The notes: generated from the letters alone by a model not told the origin. A stretch of DNA of 64,000 nucleotides from Bartonella sp. ML70XJBT.G (GCF_028618575.1 NZ_JAQITA010000009.1:1-64000); one strand, 5' to 3'. Positions 16,630-27,299 are shown, counted from the stretch's first letter. Made by a program: numbers and translations.

Positions 16630-18453
16630 ATGTGTGGGATTATCGGAATTCTTGGCAAAAGATGTGTTACATCCTCTTTAGTTGATGGTTTAAAGCGTCT
16701 TGAGTACAGAGGGTACGATTCCGCGGGGGTTGCAACAGTTCATAAGGGAAAGATTTATCGCGTACGCGCAGAAGGCAAGCTTGTTCATTTAGAAGAAAAA
16801 TTAAAAAAAATATCTTTAGAAGGAAATTTAGGAATTGGCCATACGCGTTGGGCAACCCATGGAGTTGCTGTGGAGCGAAATGCGCATCCTCATGTAACAG
16901 AAAAGCTGGCGATTGTTCATAATGGCATTATTGAAAACTTTGTAGAATTGCAAAGGGAGCTTATTGAAGATGGTTATCGCTTTGAAACAGAGACAGATAC
17001 GGAGGTTATTGCACATTTAATTACGCGCGCATTAAACAGTGGTCTTTCTCCACAGGAAGCCATGCGCACAAGCTGGAAAAGATTGCAAGGTGCTTTTGCA
17101 CTTGCTGTTATTTTTGAGGGTGAAGATAATCTTATGATTGCTGCTCGTTCTGGACCACCACTAGCAATTGGCTATGGAAAAGATGAATTTTTTGTTGGAT
17201 CGGATGCTATTGCTTTGTCACCTTTCGTCAATCGTATTAGTTATATGGAAGATGGTGATTGGGCTGTTTTGACACGAGAGGGGGTAACAATTTATGATAC
17301 GGATAATCAACCGGTAAAACGTCCTATGACAACATTGTTGGAAGGAAATTTATTGGTTTCTAAGGGGAATCATCGACATTTCATGCATAAGGAAATGTTT
17401 GAACAACCTGAAGTGATCTCTCATAATTTAGCGCATTATCTTGACCTTGGAAGCCATACGGTTCGCTCATTTGAGAATGCAATTGATTGGAAAAATATTA
17501 ATCGGATCGTTTTTGCAAGCTGTGGAACGGCTTATTATTCAACCTTAGTCGCGCGCTACTGGTTTGAAAAATTTGCTGCTTTAAGTGTTGATAATGATGT
17601 CGCTTCAGAGTTTCGTTATCGTGAACCCCCTCTCACTTGTGATGTATTATCGGTATTTGTTTCTCAATCTGGTGAAACAGCCGATACATTAGCTTCTTTG
17701 CGTTATTGTCGTGAACGTGATGTAAAAACCGCGACAATTGTGAATGTTGAGCAATCAACAATGGCAAGAGAAGCTGATTTTATTCTACCAACGCGCGCTG
17801 GACCAGAAATTGGTGTTGCTTCTACAAAAGCTTTTACCTGTCAGTTAACAACGCTTGCCGCAATGGCGCTTGGAGCCGCTAAGCAACGGGGATATCTCTC
17901 AGAGGAGGCGGAGCATCAGTTTGTTCAACAATTGGCAGAAATTCCGCGTATTTTAAATGAGGTTCTAAAGCTGGAGGATAAGATTGAACATATTTGTCGT
18001 GATTTAGCGCATGCAAAAGGTGTCCTGTATCTTGGGCGTGGAACTTCTTATCCTATTGCTTTAGAGGGGGCACTTAAACTGAAAGAGCTTTCTTATATTC
18101 ATGCTGAAGGGTATGCTGCGGGTGAGTTAAAGCATGGACCAATTGCGTTGGTGGATGAGACAATCCCAGTGATTGTTGTTGCACCTTATGATCGGTGGTT
18201 TGAAAAGACTGTTTCTAACATGCAAGAGGTGGCAGCACGAAAAGGGCGTATTATTTTGATCACGGATAAGAGAGGGGCAGAAGCAGTTCATCTTGATACT
18301 TTATCAACAATCATTTTACCTGATATTCCAGAACTTATTACACCTATTATTTATGCTTTACCTATTCAGTTAATTGCTTACCATACAGCTGTTTTATTAG
18401 GAACAGATGTTGATCAACCGCGTAATTTAGCAAAATCTGTCACTGTTGAGTGA
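16630..18453 (+). CDS. glmS: Glutamine-fructose-6-phosphate aminotransferase (isomerizing)
   Basis: Converts fructose-6-phosphate and glutamine to glucosamine-6-phosphate, the entry to amino-sugar synthesis. The N-terminal glutaminase (class II amidotransferase) has the nucleophile Cys2 exposed in MCGIIGILG. Two SIS domains follow (SQSGETADTLASL and GRGTSYPIALEGALKLKEL). The C-terminus reads DQPRNLAKSVTVE, the canonical end. At 607 residues it is full length. It follows glmU with a 170-nt gap that may hold its own promoter. I see no glmS ribozyme, which is expected because that element is Gram-positive. Confidence 0.97.
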   Translation: MCGIIGILGKRCVTSSLVDGLKRLEYRGYDSAGVATVHKGKIYRVRAEGKLVHLEEKLKKISLEGNLGIGHTRWATHGVAVERNAHPHVTEKLAIVHNGIIENFVELQRELIEDGYRFETETDTEVIAHLITRALNSGLSPQEAMRTSWKRLQGAFALAVIFEGEDNLMIAARSGPPLAIGYGKDEFFVGSDAIALSPFVNRISYMEDGDWAVLTREGVTIYDTDNQPVKRPMTTLLEGNLLVSKGNHRHFMHKEMFEQPEVISHNLAHYLDLGSHTVRSFENAIDWKNINRIVFASCGTAYYSTLVARYWFEKFAALSVDNDVASEFRYREPPLTCDVLSVFVSQSGETADTLASLRYCRERDVKTATIVNVEQSTMAREADFILPTRAGPEIGVASTKAFTCQLTTLAAMALGAAKQRGYLSEEAEHQFVQQLAEIPRILNEVLKLEDKIEHICRDLAHAKGVLYLGRGTSYPIALEGALKLKELSYIHAEGYAAGELKHGPIALVDETIPVIVVAPYDRWFEKTVSNMQEVAARKGRIILITDKRGAEAVHLDTLSTIILPDIPELITPIIYALPIQLIAYHTAVLLGTDVDQPRNLAKSVTVE

Positions 18454-18534
18454 AAATGATTTTGTATTTTGAAGTTTTGCAGGAAGAATTTTAAGAATAC
18501 AAAAGATGACTTAAGAGTGGTTATTTATTTTTTA

Positions 18535-18980
18535 CAGAATAGAGATGATATATTGCTTCACGCTTGTGTTTCTCACGTTCTTTAATGGTGGCATGCACCT
18601 CACGTAAAACAGAGCGCCAATGTGTTGCGTATTTGTGTATTTATTAAATTTCAATGTTTTTCAGCTCATTTTTGCGACAGCGTCCGTAAATAGCATTGTG
18701 ATAAAGCTGTTGAGCAACGACCATCTTTAGGCTTATGAAGGAAAAAATCGGCACCGTCATATTCTTTGTCAGCTTTCAATATAGCGACAGTTTTTGGCAG
18801 CTAAGGCGGTTCATAAAAGGACATTTTCAGTCCTTTCTTGTACAATTTTTATTCACGCGCTAGTTCCGCTTGTGATGTGTAAGAGGGGGGAATATCAATG
18901 GGTTTGAAAGGGGAAAAATGAAATATTGGGCTCTTTCATTCAATATGGGAAAACATGAATTATTATTATAAATCAGTACT
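18535..18980. repeat. Decayed repeat, copy 1 of 3 (possible transposase relic on minus strand)
   Basis: About 450 nt alignable by eye with 57925-58395 and partly with 35124-35360. Shared blocks are CTTTCTTGTACAATTTTTAT, a GCGACAG-TTTTGGCA stretch, a GGTGCCGA-like block and a final TTATTATAAATCA. On the minus strand broken frames include ILKADKEYDGADFF and, further on, HWRSVLREVHATIKEREKHK. The first is reminiscent of a DDE transposase core, but stops and frameshifts interrupt it. The rest of the gap between glmS and recG (18454-19274) shows no gene. Confidence 0.6.
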
Positions 18981-19274
18981 TTATTCAATTAAATAAGGAT
19001 ATTGAATACAGAAATATTTTTGGGCATGTCAAAAGAAGGTCTAGATGTGTGAAGAGGAAAATGTAGAAAGAATATGCTATGCGCCTGTCTTCATGCGAGA
19101 ATAGTAGAATCTTGGATATGGGAAAAGAGAGTTTGGTTTGTGTGACTCTATAATTTTGAGAATGCGAACAAGAGTTTTTCAGTATACTCTATGTGAGGAA
19201 GGTCGTGGGAGAACAAACTGTAGAGAAAGCTTTTGAATAAAATTTTTCATTTTGGTTGAAGGGCTTTTTTATTA

Positions 19275-21383
19275 TTATCCTGCTCGTAAGAGACGTGTAG
19301 CATCATCTTTTCCGAAAAGATAAAGCAGTAAACGTAAGGCTTGTCCTCGCTCTGAAGACAGATGAGGATCACGTTGCAGAAATAAACGCGCATCTCTTCT
19401 GGCTAATAATAAAAGATTACTATGTACGGCAAGGTTTGCTATGTGAAATTCGGGCATACCAGATTGTCGTGTGCCTAAAAGCTCTCCTTCTCCCCTTAGC
19501 CGCCAGTCTTCTTCAGCGATTTTAAAACCATCTTCGGTACTACGTATAATATTAAGGCGTGTTGCAGCTGTTTTTGTTAAGGGATCTTTGTAGAGCAAAA
19601 TACAGGAGGATTTTTTCTCTCCTCGTCCAACACGTCCACGCAATTGATGGAGTTGTGAAAGACCAAAATGTTCCGCATGTTCGATGACGATGATTGAAGC
19701 ATCTGGAATATCTACGCCTACTTCAATGACGGTTGTTGCAACTAAGATATTGATATTTCCGTATTTAAAGGATGTCATGGCTGCTTCTTTTTCATCCGTT
19801 GACATTTTGCCGTGGATCATACCAACACGTGTTCCAAATCGCTCTTGGAGAATAGCAAAGCGGCTTTCAATAGAAGTAAGCTCTAGAGCTGTTGATTCTT
19901 CCACTAAAGGACAAATCCAATAGAGCTTTTCTCCTTTTTCTAATGCAACGGTAATTCGTTCTATGAGTTCATCAATACGTTTTAGAGAAAGTGTTGCTGT
20001 TGTAATGGGTTGTCGTCCCACTGGTTTTTCTGTGAGCTGTGAAATATCCATATCTCCAAAAGCTGTTAAGACGAGCGTGCGTGGAATTGGAGTAGCAGTC
20101 ATGACAAGCATATCAGGTTTATGGCCTTTTGCCGTTAAAGCAAGGCGTTGATGTACACCAAAACGGTGTTGTTCATCGATAATGGCTAAAGAAAGATTAT
20201 GATAGGAAACACTCTCTTGTATGAGGGCATGGGTTCCAATGATAAAAGAAGCTTGGCCTGAGTGAATAGCGTTCAAAATATTTTTGCGTAGCTTTCCTTT
20301 TTCTCGCCCTGTTAAAAGAACTGTTTGTAAACCAATCTTTTCAGCAAGAGGTGCAATTGTTGCAAAATGTTGTCTAGCGAGAACTTCCGTTGGCGACATT
20401 AAAGCTGATTGTCCTGAATTCTCAGCAATTTGTGCCATTGCCATCAGTGCTACGACGGTTTTTCCTGCGCCTACATCCCCTTGAAGTAGCCTTAACATCG
20501 GCTCTGCTGAAGCAATATCCTTTGCAATTTCATGTATCGCTTTTGTTTGTCCATTTGTCAGTTGAAAGGGAAGGGATTGCAGCAATTTTTTCGTGTAAAT
20601 TCCTGTTGATGGTCGAGAGGTTCCGGAGAGAGACTTGGTTTTCAAACGCACGAGTCCAAGAGCCAGTTGACAAGCGAGCAATTCATCATAGGCAAGGCGT
20701 TTGCGTGCCGCACTTTCTAGAGCTAAATCATTGGGATCCATGGGTGTATGAATACGGCGTAAAGCAACAGAAAAAGAGCAAAAATTTTGCTGCTTTTTGA
20801 TGTTTTCTTCTATCCATTCTGGTAAGAGAGGAAGAGAATCAAGGGCATGTTGTATGATATGCCTTAGTGTTTTTGCCGATAGTCCAGCGGTAGAAGGGTA
20901 AACGGGTTCTATCAAGGGAATTTGATTTGATTGTTCGCTTGCTATGATATGATTGGGATGGATCATTGAAAGTTGTCCATTAAAACGTTCCACTTTGCCT
21001 GATACAATGACTTTTTTTCCTTCCGGTAGTTGTCTTTTCAACCAAGCGGGTTGAGCATGAAAAAAGACTAAATTCATTTTTCCTGTTGGATCATGTGCCG
21101 TAACCCGATAGGGTAATCGGTTACGTCCCATTGGTGGTGGCTGATGCTGATCAATAACAATTTCGAGTGTAACGGTATTCCCTTCTTGGGCCTCAGCAAT
21201 ATTGGGACGCGTTCTGCGATCTATAGCGGAATAAGGCATTAATTGAAGAAGATCCATGAGGGTGGGTTCGTGTTGCGTGGGATTAATATTTAAGACTTTT
21301 GCCAATAAGCTATAGATTTTAGGTGTAACCCCAGAAAGAGTACGAATAGAATTAAAAAAGGGAGCAATAAGGCTTGGAAGCAT
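19275..21383 (-). CDS. recG: ATP-dependent DNA helicase RecG
   Basis: A superfamily 2 helicase that regresses stalled forks and processes branched DNA. The N-terminal wedge/OB domain (about 50-170) is followed by the helicase core with Walker A GDVGAGKT, the DEQH box (DEQHRFGVHQR) and the TATPIPRTL motif. Motif VI reads QLRGRVGRG, and the C-terminal TRG region contains RLRGEGELLGTRQSG. I chose ATG 21383 (702 residues), two codons inside a TTG start. It lies divergent from dnaE, 393 nt away. Confidence 0.96.
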   Translation of the reverse strand: MLPSLIAPFFNSIRTLSGVTPKIYSLLAKVLNINPTQHEPTLMDLLQLMPYSAIDRRTRPNIAEAQEGNTVTLEIVIDQHQPPPMGRNRLPYRVTAHDPTGKMNLVFFHAQPAWLKRQLPEGKKVIVSGKVERFNGQLSMIHPNHIIASEQSNQIPLIEPVYPSTAGLSAKTLRHIIQHALDSLPLLPEWIEENIKKQQNFCSFSVALRRIHTPMDPNDLALESAARKRLAYDELLACQLALGLVRLKTKSLSGTSRPSTGIYTKKLLQSLPFQLTNGQTKAIHEIAKDIASAEPMLRLLQGDVGAGKTVVALMAMAQIAENSGQSALMSPTEVLARQHFATIAPLAEKIGLQTVLLTGREKGKLRKNILNAIHSGQASFIIGTHALIQESVSYHNLSLAIIDEQHRFGVHQRLALTAKGHKPDMLVMTATPIPRTLVLTAFGDMDISQLTEKPVGRQPITTATLSLKRIDELIERITVALEKGEKLYWICPLVEESTALELTSIESRFAILQERFGTRVGMIHGKMSTDEKEAAMTSFKYGNINILVATTVIEVGVDIPDASIIVIEHAEHFGLSQLHQLRGRVGRGEKKSSCILLYKDPLTKTAATRLNIIRSTEDGFKIAEEDWRLRGEGELLGTRQSGMPEFHIANLAVHSNLLLLARRDARLFLQRDPHLSSERGQALRLLLYLFGKDDATRLLRAG

Positions 21384-21776
21384 AAGCAAATTTACCTTGC
21401 TCTTTTTGTTTTTTCTAGTGCTTTAAAAGAGCTTTTTGGGGATAAGTCATCGAAGAAAAAGAGAGTTTATTTACATTTTGAGCTTTAAGAAAAAAAGCTT
21501 CATATTTAAAGAATACATAAAATAAAAAAGTACAAAAAAGAGAGGTATTATTCAATATATTCTATCCGATTTTTTGCTTTTTCTTTTTGTCTGTTTATTA
21601 GCTGTGAATAGAGATATTTTTTTGATAAAAGCCTTTTATAAATCGCAATAGAATTGCAATATCTTACTCGTATGCAGAGGGATGAGCCTATAAATTTAAG
21701 GACGAGTAAATTAAAGTATTCTCTATTATAAGGCAGATAAGGGTATAATTTGACATTTATTTTAGAGTAGGAAACT
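21384..21776. other. Divergent intergenic region between recG and dnaE
   Basis: 393 nt of A/T-rich sequence that should carry the promoters of both genes. Poly-A/T tracts are frequent, but I cannot assign a confident -35/-10 pair. No open frame or RNA structure stands out. Confidence 0.5.
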
Positions 21777-24700
21777 GTGAGAGTGAAAAAAGATAAAAGT
21801 AAAATACGAGATGAAAAAAAATCTCTTCCTCGCTTTATTCATTTGAGAGTGCACTCTGCTTATTCACTTCTTGAAGGGGCTTTGAAAATTCCACAAATTA
21901 TTCAACATGCCATTTCAGATCATACCCCAGCGGTTGCTATTACCGATACAAATAATTTATTTGGTGCTTTGGAATTTTCGCAATATTGTTTTTCTCATGG
22001 TATACAACCTATTATTGGTTGTCAGCTCACTGTTGATTTTGCTGATGAAGAGGATAATGCACGTTTTACTCAAGGGCGTCATCCTGCTCATTTCTGCTCT
22101 GTTGTTTTGTTAGCGGCTAGCGAGATCGGTTATGCCTATTTGGTTCGTCTTGTCAGTCGTGCTTATCTTGATAAGTGCGATACTGATCCTCCTCATATCA
22201 AAATTGATTGGTTGTCAGCGCATAGTGAAGGAATCATTGCTTTAACGGGAGGAAAGGGAGGGCCTATTAATTTCTCTTTGGCAGAAGGGAAAAAAGAACG
22301 GGCTGCTGAACGCTTAATTTCTTTAAAAAAAATCTTTGCTGATCGTCTGTATGTAGAATTACAGCGACATGGCTCTTTTGATCAACAAGTAGAAGCTGCG
22401 CTTATTGAGTTGGCGTATCAATATGAAATTCCTCTTGTTGCAACCAACGAAGCTTTTTTTCTGAATCAAGAAGGCTATGAAGCCCATGATGCACTGATGG
22501 CAGTGGCAGAAGGACAAATTGTCTCTAATCCAGAGCGTAAACGTGTGACACCAGATCATTATTTGAAATCACAAGATGAAATGGTGGCACTGTTTTCTGA
22601 TCTTCCAGAAGCTCTGGAGAACAGTGTTGAAATTGCCTTGCGTTGCCATATCGCTACCCCAGTTCGAAAACCCATTTTGCCTCGTTTTATAGAAAAGTCT
22701 GTTGATTCAAACTGTACTTTAGAAGTAGAAGATAGTGAATTGTTAAATCAAGCTAAAGCTGGTTTGAAAATGCGCCTTGAGACAATTGGACTGGCTGAAG
22801 GATATACTGTTACAGATTATGAAGAGCGGCTTGATTATGAAGTGTCCATTATTACACGTATGCAATTTTCAGGCTACTTTCTTATCGTTTCAGATTTTAT
22901 AAAATGGGCAAAAGCCCATGATATTCCTGTTGGTCCAGGGCGTGGTTCTGGTGCTGGTTCACTGGTTGCTTATGCGTTGACTATTACTGATGTTGATCCA
23001 TTGCGTTTTTCTCTTCTCTTTGAACGTTTTCTTAATCCTGATCGTGTGTCGATGCCGGATTTTGATATCGATTTTTGTCAAGAGCGTCGCGAAGAGGTGA
23101 TTCAGTATGTTCAAAAAAAATATGGTCGTGATCAAGTTGCGCAAATCATTACCTTTGGTAAATTGCAAGCACGTGCGGTATTGCGTGATGTTGGGCGTGT
23201 TTTAGAAGTACCTTATCGGCAGGTGGATTATCTTACAAAACTCGTTCCTGCTACACCTGGAAGTCAGGTTGAATTGGCTGATGCTATTAAGGATGAACCT
23301 AAATTTGAGGAAGAAAAGAAAAAAGATCCCCTCATAGGGCGTACATTAGATATTGCGCTTCAGTTGGAGGGGCTTTATCGTCATGCATCAACCCATGCTG
23401 CAGGGATTGTTATCGGTGATCGACCGCTTTCAGAACTTATTCCGATGTATCGTGATCCTCGTTCCGATATGCCTGTGACACAATTTAACATGAAATATGT
23501 TGAACAGGCAGGGCTCGTCAAATTTGATTTCCTTGGCTTAAAAACCCTTACTGTTTTGAAAATGGCGGCAGATTTTGTTGCACGAAAGGGGAGCAAAATA
23601 GATTTGTCGAATATCCCTCTCAATGATGAAGCGACTTATGCTATGATGGCACGTGGTGAAACGGTTGGCGTGTTTCAAGTGGAAAGTGCTGGTATGCGTA
23701 AAGCACTCATCGGAATGAGGCCTGATCGGATTGAAGATATTATTGCTCTTGTAGCGCTTTATCGTCCTGGTCCAATGGAGAATATTCCAACCTATAATGC
23801 ACGAAAACACGGGGAAGAGGAAATTGCTTCCATTCATCCTAAAATAGATCATCTCATTAAAGAGACACAAGGTGTTATAGTCTATCAGGAACAGGTGATG
23901 CAGATTGCTCAGGTGCTTGCTGGTTATTCGCTTGGGGAAGCGGATTTATTACGTCGTGCTATGGGTAAAAAAATTCATAAAGAAATGCAACAACAGCGGA
24001 CGCGCTTTGTGAATGGAGCTGTTGCTGGTGGTGTTGATAAAGATCAGGCTGATATTATTTTTGATCTTTTAGCAAAATTTGCCGATTACGGTTTTAATAA
24101 GTCGCACGCTGCTGCTTATGCAATCGTTTCTTATCAGACAGCTTATATGAAAGCACATCATCCCGTTGAATTTTTAGCCGCTTCAATGACATATGATATG
24201 ACAAATACGGATAAGTTAAATGATTTTCGCCGTGAAGCATTAAGGTTGGGTATTAAAGTTATTGCACCTTGTGTGCAAACGTCACATCGTATTTTTGAAG
24301 TTGGTGATAACTGTATTTATTATTCTCTTGCTGCCATTAAAGGTGTAGGCGAAGCGGTTGTTGATCATATTGTTGCTTGTCGGGGAAATAAACCTTTTAA
24401 GGATTTGGAAGATTTTTGCGAGCGTATTGATCCGCGTATTGTTAATAAGCGTGCGATGGAAAGCTTGATTTGTGCTGGCGCTTTTGATTGCTTTCATATT
24501 GCACGGGAGGTTTTATTGGCAAGTCTTGGGACACTTCATGCACGTGCGCTTCGTATTCTCGAAAACAATTCTAGTGGACAGATTGATATATTTGGCATTT
24601 TGGGTGGATTAAAAGAGCCGTTGATTTTATCGCAAACCTCTCCTTGGTTACCAGATGAAAAACTTCATCGAGAATTTCAAGCAATAGGTTTTTACTTTTC

Positions 24701-25271
24701 TGCGCATCCTCTAGATGAGTATCAAGCTATTCTTGCTAAAAAACGCGTTCAAACTTGGCTTCATTTTGCTAATGCCGTAAAAGGGGGAGCAACTGCTGCT
24801 AGACTTGCTGGAACTGTCGTAGCAAAACAAGTGCGTAAAACAAAGTCTGGTAAAAAAATGGGGATTATTCATTTTTCTGATACGAGTGGACAGTACGAAG
24901 CAGTTCTCTTTTCTGAAGCACTTGCGGATTATGAAGAAATACTAGAGCCTGGAAAATCTTTTATCATTACAGTGAGTGCGGAAAATCGCTCTGAAGGTGT
25001 GAGTTTGCGCCTTGAGACCGTCCAATCTTTGGAAAAGGAAGCATTGCAGAATCATAAAATGCTGCGTCTCTTTATAAAGACCGTTGATATGCTTGCGCAA
25101 ATTGAGCAGAATTTAAATCCTCAGGGGAATGGAGAAGTTGGGCTTGTTCTTATTCAAGACGATGGATTACGGGAGGTCGAAATTACGCTCCCCAAACGAT
25201 ACAAAGTTAATTCACATATAGCAAGCGCTATGAAATTAATTCCAGGAGTTATTGCTGTGGAGTTAACTTAA
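21777..25271 (+). CDS. dnaE: DNA polymerase III alpha subunit
   Basis: The replicative DNA polymerase catalytic subunit. An N-terminal PHP domain opens with LRVHSAYSLLEGALKI. The polymerase core shows GPGRGSGAGSLVAYAL and the catalytic aspartates in PDFDIDFCQERR. The tandem helix-hairpin-helix and OB domains occupy the C-terminal third. At 1164 residues it matches the replicative DnaE1 class, not the shorter mutagenic DnaE2. It starts at GTG 21777. Confidence 0.97.
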   Translation: MRVKKDKSKIRDEKKSLPRFIHLRVHSAYSLLEGALKIPQIIQHAISDHTPAVAITDTNNLFGALEFSQYCFSHGIQPIIGCQLTVDFADEEDNARFTQGRHPAHFCSVVLLAASEIGYAYLVRLVSRAYLDKCDTDPPHIKIDWLSAHSEGIIALTGGKGGPINFSLAEGKKERAAERLISLKKIFADRLYVELQRHGSFDQQVEAALIELAYQYEIPLVATNEAFFLNQEGYEAHDALMAVAEGQIVSNPERKRVTPDHYLKSQDEMVALFSDLPEALENSVEIALRCHIATPVRKPILPRFIEKSVDSNCTLEVEDSELLNQAKAGLKMRLETIGLAEGYTVTDYEERLDYEVSIITRMQFSGYFLIVSDFIKWAKAHDIPVGPGRGSGAGSLVAYALTITDVDPLRFSLLFERFLNPDRVSMPDFDIDFCQERREEVIQYVQKKYGRDQVAQIITFGKLQARAVLRDVGRVLEVPYRQVDYLTKLVPATPGSQVELADAIKDEPKFEEEKKKDPLIGRTLDIALQLEGLYRHASTHAAGIVIGDRPLSELIPMYRDPRSDMPVTQFNMKYVEQAGLVKFDFLGLKTLTVLKMAADFVARKGSKIDLSNIPLNDEATYAMMARGETVGVFQVESAGMRKALIGMRPDRIEDIIALVALYRPGPMENIPTYNARKHGEEEIASIHPKIDHLIKETQGVIVYQEQVMQIAQVLAGYSLGEADLLRRAMGKKIHKEMQQQRTRFVNGAVAGGVDKDQADIIFDLLAKFADYGFNKSHAAAYAIVSYQTAYMKAHHPVEFLAASMTYDMTNTDKLNDFRREALRLGIKVIAPCVQTSHRIFEVGDNCIYYSLAAIKGVGEAVVDHIVACRGNKPFKDLEDFCERIDPRIVNKRAMESLICAGAFDCFHIAREVLLASLGTLHARALRILENNSSGQIDIFGILGGLKEPLILSQTSPWLPDEKLHREFQAIGFYFSAHPLDEYQAILAKKRVQTWLHFANAVKGGATAARLAGTVVAKQVRKTKSGKKMGIIHFSDTSGQYEAVLFSEALADYEEILEPGKSFIITVSAENRSEGVSLRLETVQSLEKEALQNHKMLRLFIKTVDMLAQIEQNLNPQGNGEVGLVLIQDDGLREVEITLPKRYKVNSHIASAMKLIPGVIAVELT

Positions 25272-25459
25272 ATCAAGAGTTATAAGGTGAGTGCTTATTT
25301 ATACACTATGTTTGAAGTGATTGTTGAAGGAGAATTTTATTTTAAACCAGATTGGAAATTTTGAAAATTCTTGTTTTTATTTTTGATCAATGATGTTGGA
25401 GCCTAGCATCATAAAGTGAATAAAATATTTCTTGTGTTTCTCAAGTTAGTGAAGGTATT

Positions 25460-26719
25460 TTATAATTTTTTATCATATATTTTTATGGCATTCATCGTAT
25501 CATACATATAAAGCCAATTAAGCTGAGAGATGATATTCTCTGGTGTGCGAATTTTCATAATAAAATTACGTGCCATTGCCATAGGACCCGTTGCGTGATA
25601 GACTATTTTATTGAAATCTCCGCGTTTTTTTACTGCTCTTATTCGAGGTGTTCGTATTTTTTCATAAAGTGAAAGAGCTTTTTTTAATGACAGATTTTTA
25701 AGAGAGAGCGTTTCTGCTAATGTGGCAGCATCTTCTATTGCCATAGCAGCACCTTGTGCGGCAAAGGGGAGGACTGCATGTGCACTATCTCCAACAAAGA
25801 CTTGTCGCTCTAAGCCTAGAAAACGGTGTTTTTTCATATGAAAAAGGGGCCAATAGGTCCACTTATCAATATGGTCAAAGATTTGCGAGATTTGTCCATG
25901 CCAATCTTTAAAAAGAAATTTCAAATGTTCTTTATTTCCTTTATGCGCCCACCCTTCTTTTGGATTGTTTCTATTTGTAATGGCTACAAAATTAAACAGT
26001 TTTGCTGATGGTTGAATGGGATAGACAACAAGGTGATTTTGAGGTCCCATCCAAGCTATGATTGTTTTCACATTGTGCAATAAAGAGCGAAAGTCTTTAG
26101 GAAGATTTTCAAATTCTGTTGTTGCCCGCCAAGCAATAAAGCCGCTGAAATCTGCTTTTTCATGAAAAGGAGCCAATTTCCGTAATGTGGACCAAACTCC
26201 ATCGCATCCGATAAGGAGCGGAGTTGAATAAAATTGGTGTTGTTCTGTCGTATTTGATGTATCTGTTTTGATTGTTTTTATGTTCATGCTGTTTGTGGTT
26301 TGGATCAACGATAGAACAGTTTCGCCTGTTTTATATTTAATAAAGGGATTTTCCATAACAGCGTTGTGTAAAACTTTTTGTAAGGCGGCACGATGAATCG
26401 TAATGTAAGGGAATTTCCAGTATTTTTCTGATAAATTGATCAGATCAACACGCAATCGCGTTTTTAAAGAGAGCCCATCTTTTAACTCAAGAAAGTGTGG
26501 CGTCGTACCCATTTCTATGAGCTTATGAAGAATTCCCCAATGAGAAAGGATACAGGTTGCATTTGGAGTAAGCTGAATACCAGCTCCCACAGCTTCAAGC
26601 TGTTTACACTTTTCAATAACTGTCGTTTTTATTCCTTTATGGGCGAATGCTAAGGCAGTGCTTAAGCCTGCAATCCCACCTCCAACGATGATTGGTGATT
26701 GGTCCATAAGCTTTGTCAT
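25460..26719 (-). CDS. FAD-dependent aromatic monooxygenase (salicylate hydroxylase/UbiH-like), substrate unknown
   Basis: A 419-residue group A flavoprotein hydroxylase. The N-terminal FAD-binding motif is GGGIAG followed by an acidic residue (VIEK), the middle segment is GCDGVWSTLR, and the second FAD motif is GDSAHAVLPFAAQGAAMAIEDA. The closest general types are salicylate and 3-hydroxybenzoate hydroxylases, but sequence alone does not give a substrate, and a ubiquinone-pathway role is also possible. It ends a two-gene minus-strand unit with the zf-CHCC gene 21 nt upstream. No clear Shine-Dalgarno precedes ATG 26719; ATG 26707 is an alternative. Confidence 0.8.
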   Translation of the reverse strand: MTKLMDQSPIIVGGGIAGLSTALAFAHKGIKTTVIEKCKQLEAVGAGIQLTPNATCILSHWGILHKLIEMGTTPHFLELKDGLSLKTRLRVDLINLSEKYWKFPYITIHRAALQKVLHNAVMENPFIKYKTGETVLSLIQTTNSMNIKTIKTDTSNTTEQHQFYSTPLLIGCDGVWSTLRKLAPFHEKADFSGFIAWRATTEFENLPKDFRSLLHNVKTIIAWMGPQNHLVVYPIQPSAKLFNFVAITNRNNPKEGWAHKGNKEHLKFLFKDWHGQISQIFDHIDKWTYWPLFHMKKHRFLGLERQVFVGDSAHAVLPFAAQGAAMAIEDAATLAETLSLKNLSLKKALSLYEKIRTPRIRAVKKRGDFNKIVYHATGPMAMARNFIMKIRTPENIISQLNWLYMYDTMNAIKIYDKKL

Positions 26720-26740
26720 AGTGAAAAAGAAGAAAATGTA

Positions 26741-26989
26741 TTATAATGAATTGCTTGGATGATATAAACATCCTGGTGGGTTTGTCTGATTGTATGATAG
26801 CGAGGAAATATAGCGATACAGTGTTGAACAATAAGGGCAATTTTTTTCATCAGCCGCTCCCATGTCAATAAAAATATGAGGGTGATCAAAGGGTTGTGTT
26901 GCCCCCACACACATAAATTCTTTTACACCAATTTCGATTATTTTATATCCACGATCATTTTGAAAATGGGGAATGTTATGATCAGTCAT
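26741..26989 (-). CDS. Zinc-finger CHCC protein, NDUFS6-like complex I accessory subunit
   Basis: An 82-residue protein with the CHCC zinc site: FMCVGATQPFDHPHIF with Cys and His ligands, then NCPYCSTLYRY with the CxxC pair. The family includes mitochondrial NDUFS6 and its alphaproteobacterial homologues, which associate with respiratory complex I. I chose ATG 26989 (MTDHNIPHF), with GGAG upstream, because this start fits the family length; the frame stays open 43 codons further up without family similarity. Complex I association is inferred from the family. Confidence 0.85.
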   Translation of the reverse strand: MTDHNIPHFQNDRGYKIIEIGVKEFMCVGATQPFDHPHIFIDMGAADEKNCPYCSTLYRYISSLSYNQTNPPGCLYHPSNSL

Positions 26990-27299
26990 GGTGTTAAACT
27001 CCGAATAAATTGTCTCATCAGGTATGATTGGATTTTTTATTTTATGCACAAGTTTGTAATAAAGCTTATGATAATGCAAGGTGCTTTTTAAGATAAACTC
27101 ACTATCTTGTATGTTCATGAGCGTATCACTCTGTTTTTTAGCATCTTGCGTACAGAAAGAGTCTCAAATGTTTGTGAAATATTCAAGGTAAATCAGATGA
27201 GAAAAAGAGATCGTTAAACAGTAATATATTGTAAAGTGTTCAGTCATATATTTAATTATAAAATTTTTAGAAAGTATAAAGGAAGTTTAGCTAAAGTAT

